From Bdellovibrionales bacterium (GTDB lineage Bacteria; Bdellovibrionota; Bdellovibrionia; Bdellovibrionales; UBA1609): DNA of 64,000 nucleotides. Position 1 is the first letter of the stretch, and each line of letters starts with the position of its first letter. Position numbers and translations under genes: made by a program. Positions 62,694-64,000 of this stretch are shown here, piece after piece. The notes beneath the pieces are model-generated. The model saw only the letters and a list, made by a program, of their open reading frames with translations. It had not been told where the DNA came from and did no database searches. The stretch covers positions 107,223-171,222 of the forward strand of contig JAHDFM010000003.1 in the NCBI GenBank assembly GCA_020628165.1. Direction: 5' to 3'.

Positions 62694-63293
62694 TTAGTGC
62701 TTCAAATAAACTAAAAACTGATTGTTTGCTGGCATGTCATGATCTTTCACTAGATTAAATGAGTGCTCCAGCATGTGTTTATGAATGAGCTCAAAGTCTT
62801 TGATTCCACTGTTTGGATTGTTGACCTGCAAACTCCTGTGAAACTCTTTGTTGCTAACAGACGTGAATTCCTTATTTTTTTTAAAAGGCCCGTAAACGAA
62901 CACATAACTTTGACTTTTTAAATGAAGACCAAGTAGTGACAACGAATTGATGACTTCTTGTTGGCTCATAATGTGAAAGGTGTTGGCAGTGAAGACATAA
63001 CTAAAATCTATAATCGGAAAATTATCATGCCCAACTTTAAAAGTGATTGGACTTTTAAAGTTTTTGTTGGGGGTATCTTGTTGGTAAGCTTGAATGCTTT
63101 CTAAATACATGGGTTGGTCAGACGGGTACCAGTTGATGTGTGGCAAATGGCTCGAAAAAAAAGCGGCGTGCTGGCCGGAGCCGCTGCCAATCTCTAATAA
63201 GTTTCCCGGTGCTTGAGTGTATAGTTTGAGCTTCTCAAGAATGACGTCTTTGTTGCGTTCGCAAGCGGGAGAAAATCGTTTTTGATGAACCAT
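62694..63293 (-). CDS. DUF938 family SAM-dependent methyltransferase
   Basis: 199 aa. Opens with the DUF938 signature RFSPACERNKDVIL, then motif I LLEIGSGSGQHAAFFSSHLP, WYPSDQ, the ANTFHIMSQQE block, YVFVYGPFKKNKEFTSVSN, FHRSLQVNNPNSGIKDFE and a closing MPANNQFLVYLK. Conserved class I methyltransferase fold; its substrate is unknown in the whole family. It starts 6 nt after the neighbouring secreted-protein gene, so the two are likely cotranscribed. Confidence 0.88.
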   Translation of the reverse strand: MVHQKRFSPACERNKDVILEKLKLYTQAPGNLLEIGSGSGQHAAFFSSHLPHINWYPSDQPMYLESIQAYQQDTPNKNFKSPITFKVGHDNFPIIDFSYVFTANTFHIMSQQEVINSLSLLGLHLKSQSYVFVYGPFKKNKEFTSVSNKEFHRSLQVNNPNSGIKDFELIHKHMLEHSFNLVKDHDMPANNQFLVYLKH

Positions 63294-63299
63294 CAGTTC

Positions 63300-63752
63300 T
63301 TATTTGTTTATCGTTATAGCTTCTGTGATGGTTTGATTGCCGTCATTATCTATTGTCACAGTTTTTAATAATCCAAACGGGATTTGATCTGAGTACCAAC
63401 TGATTTTTTTATCAGTGTGTTGAATTTTGCAGGCTGTAAAGTCTCCAGCGGGTGTTTTTAGGTTTACAATTTTCATATTTTTACTGTTGCAAAATGAACG
63501 AATGTCTTGAATGTAACCAGATTTAAAATCATCATTCCAAGTGTCGTTAAGGTACTCGCCGTCAGAATTCCACTGAATATGATATTTATCATCGTGCTTG
63601 TTTTTGATATCTAAAATTTGTTTGCTCCAAAAAGTTTGAGTGGAGGTGTTAGTGTCTAGGTAGGATGTTTTGTAAAAGGTTTTATGCCCAACACTAGGCT
63701 TCAGTGCAAAAGAAAAAATAGGAATAAATAAAAGTAAGGGAAGTAGTCTCAT
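63300..63752 (-). CDS. Secreted protein, unknown
   Basis: 150 aa from ATG 63752, behind AAGGAGG; two ATG codons are adjacent (63755, 63752) and the second has better spacing. The longer open frame has no ribosome site. Signal peptide MRLLPLLLFIPIFSFA. The mature protein is beta-rich (KYHIQWNSDGEYLNDTW, ISWYSDQIPFGLLKTVTID) and has two cysteines. The pattern GDFTACKIQHTDKKISWYSD recalls periplasmic DUF-type lipid-anchor-less proteins, but I cannot assign a family. Confidence 0.65.
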   Translation of the reverse strand: MRLLPLLLFIPIFSFALKPSVGHKTFYKTSYLDTNTSTQTFWSKQILDIKNKHDDKYHIQWNSDGEYLNDTWNDDFKSGYIQDIRSFCNSKNMKIVNLKTPAGDFTACKIQHTDKKISWYSDQIPFGLLKTVTIDNDGNQTITEAITINK

Positions 63753-63988
63753 CATGCCTCCTTGCAAGATGTAAACATCATATAATACTGCCACCCAATA
63801 AAAAGAATTTTCCCCGAATACAGACCTTAGTCCTGATAAGGCGGCTGTCATTTATTTTTGTAAATTGTAAAGTTGAGTTTGGGCGTTCGTAAAATAGAGA
63901 GTGAGAAACTATTAAAAAAGATTTTGGGAGACAGTTAAATTAAGCTACGTCATCTCCAGATGATCACCATCAACCTGAATCAAACATT

Positions 63989-64000
63989 GTCATCCTGAGC
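63989..64000. repeat. Dispersed GTCATCCTGAGC repeat, cut by window end
   Basis: The last 12 bases are the exact start of the repeat seen at 21354. The remainder lies beyond the window. Confidence 0.6.

Overview
The window looks like chromosomal DNA from an AT-rich member of the Bdellovibrionota (Bdellovibrio-like predatory bacteria). This is inference from gene content: two giant secreted fibre proteins ending in an S74 intramolecular-chaperone domain, several lipoprotein-like proteins sharing an unusual x-Q/N-N-C-G/A motif, paired DUF1592/DUF1588 and DUF1552 proteins, and many short secreted proteins among ordinary housekeeping genes. No phage structural genes, CRISPR array or rRNA is present.

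Layout. 1-1371: 3' part of gltX. 1.5-6.1 kb: a three-gene cell-surface cluster (c-type-heme DUF1592/1588-type lipoprotein, Tat-exported DUF1552 protein, FN3 plus PL14-like lipoprotein). 6.4-13.3 kb: giant fibre gene 1. 13.6-19.0 kb: cysS, uvrB, an ABC-F ATPase. 19.1-25.5 kb: a small secreted protein, a second ABC-F ATPase, a CAP-domain lipoprotein and a second DUF1552/DUF1592 pair, all but the first on the minus strand. 25.7-27.5 kb: uvrC. 27.6-31.2 kb: an unusual unit made of a structured leader with a possible 38-codon ORF, a 76-aa basic protein, an ABC exporter with an extra N-terminal domain and a DUF1854 protein, with strong hairpins between the genes. 31.4-35.6 kb: a zinc-ribbon protein, an orphan protein with a probably leaderless promoter, then nfeD, a slipin and a SpoIID-like protein in tight order. 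35.67-35.79 kb: a GC-rich 116-bp palindrome. 35.9-44.1 kb: giant fibre gene 2 on the minus strand, facing gene 1. 44.4-47.4 kb: four secreted or lipoprotein genes. 47.5-50.3 kb: a tyrosine recombinase, a ComM/YifB ATPase and tRNA-Cys. 50.4-53.9 kb: a secreted protein and a discoidin/beta-helix lipoprotein. 54.3-61.2 kb: a minus-strand metal-uptake operon (tonB, DUF4856, imelysin, TonB-dependent receptor, fatty-acid-hydroxylase-type membrane protein, His-rich lipoprotein). 61.6-64 kb: bacterioferritin-associated ferredoxin, bacterioferritin, a small orphan, a DUF938 methyltransferase and a secreted orphan.

How it fits together. The iron genes at the right end form an uptake-and-storage block: receptor and TonB bring metal in, and bfr/bfd store and release it. 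The two fibre genes share domain order, about 500 similar N-terminal residues and a nearly superimposable sigma-28 (FliA)-like promoter ending 9 nt before the ATG. This suggests co-expression in the motile phase and use as surface adhesins. A short palindromic repeat (GTCATCCTGAGC-type) recurs at five intergenic sites.

Several start codons were moved downstream of the longest open frame because a Shine-Dalgarno sequence, signal peptide or canonical residue numbering supports it; each such entry says so. No database search was possible: family names come from motif recognition.
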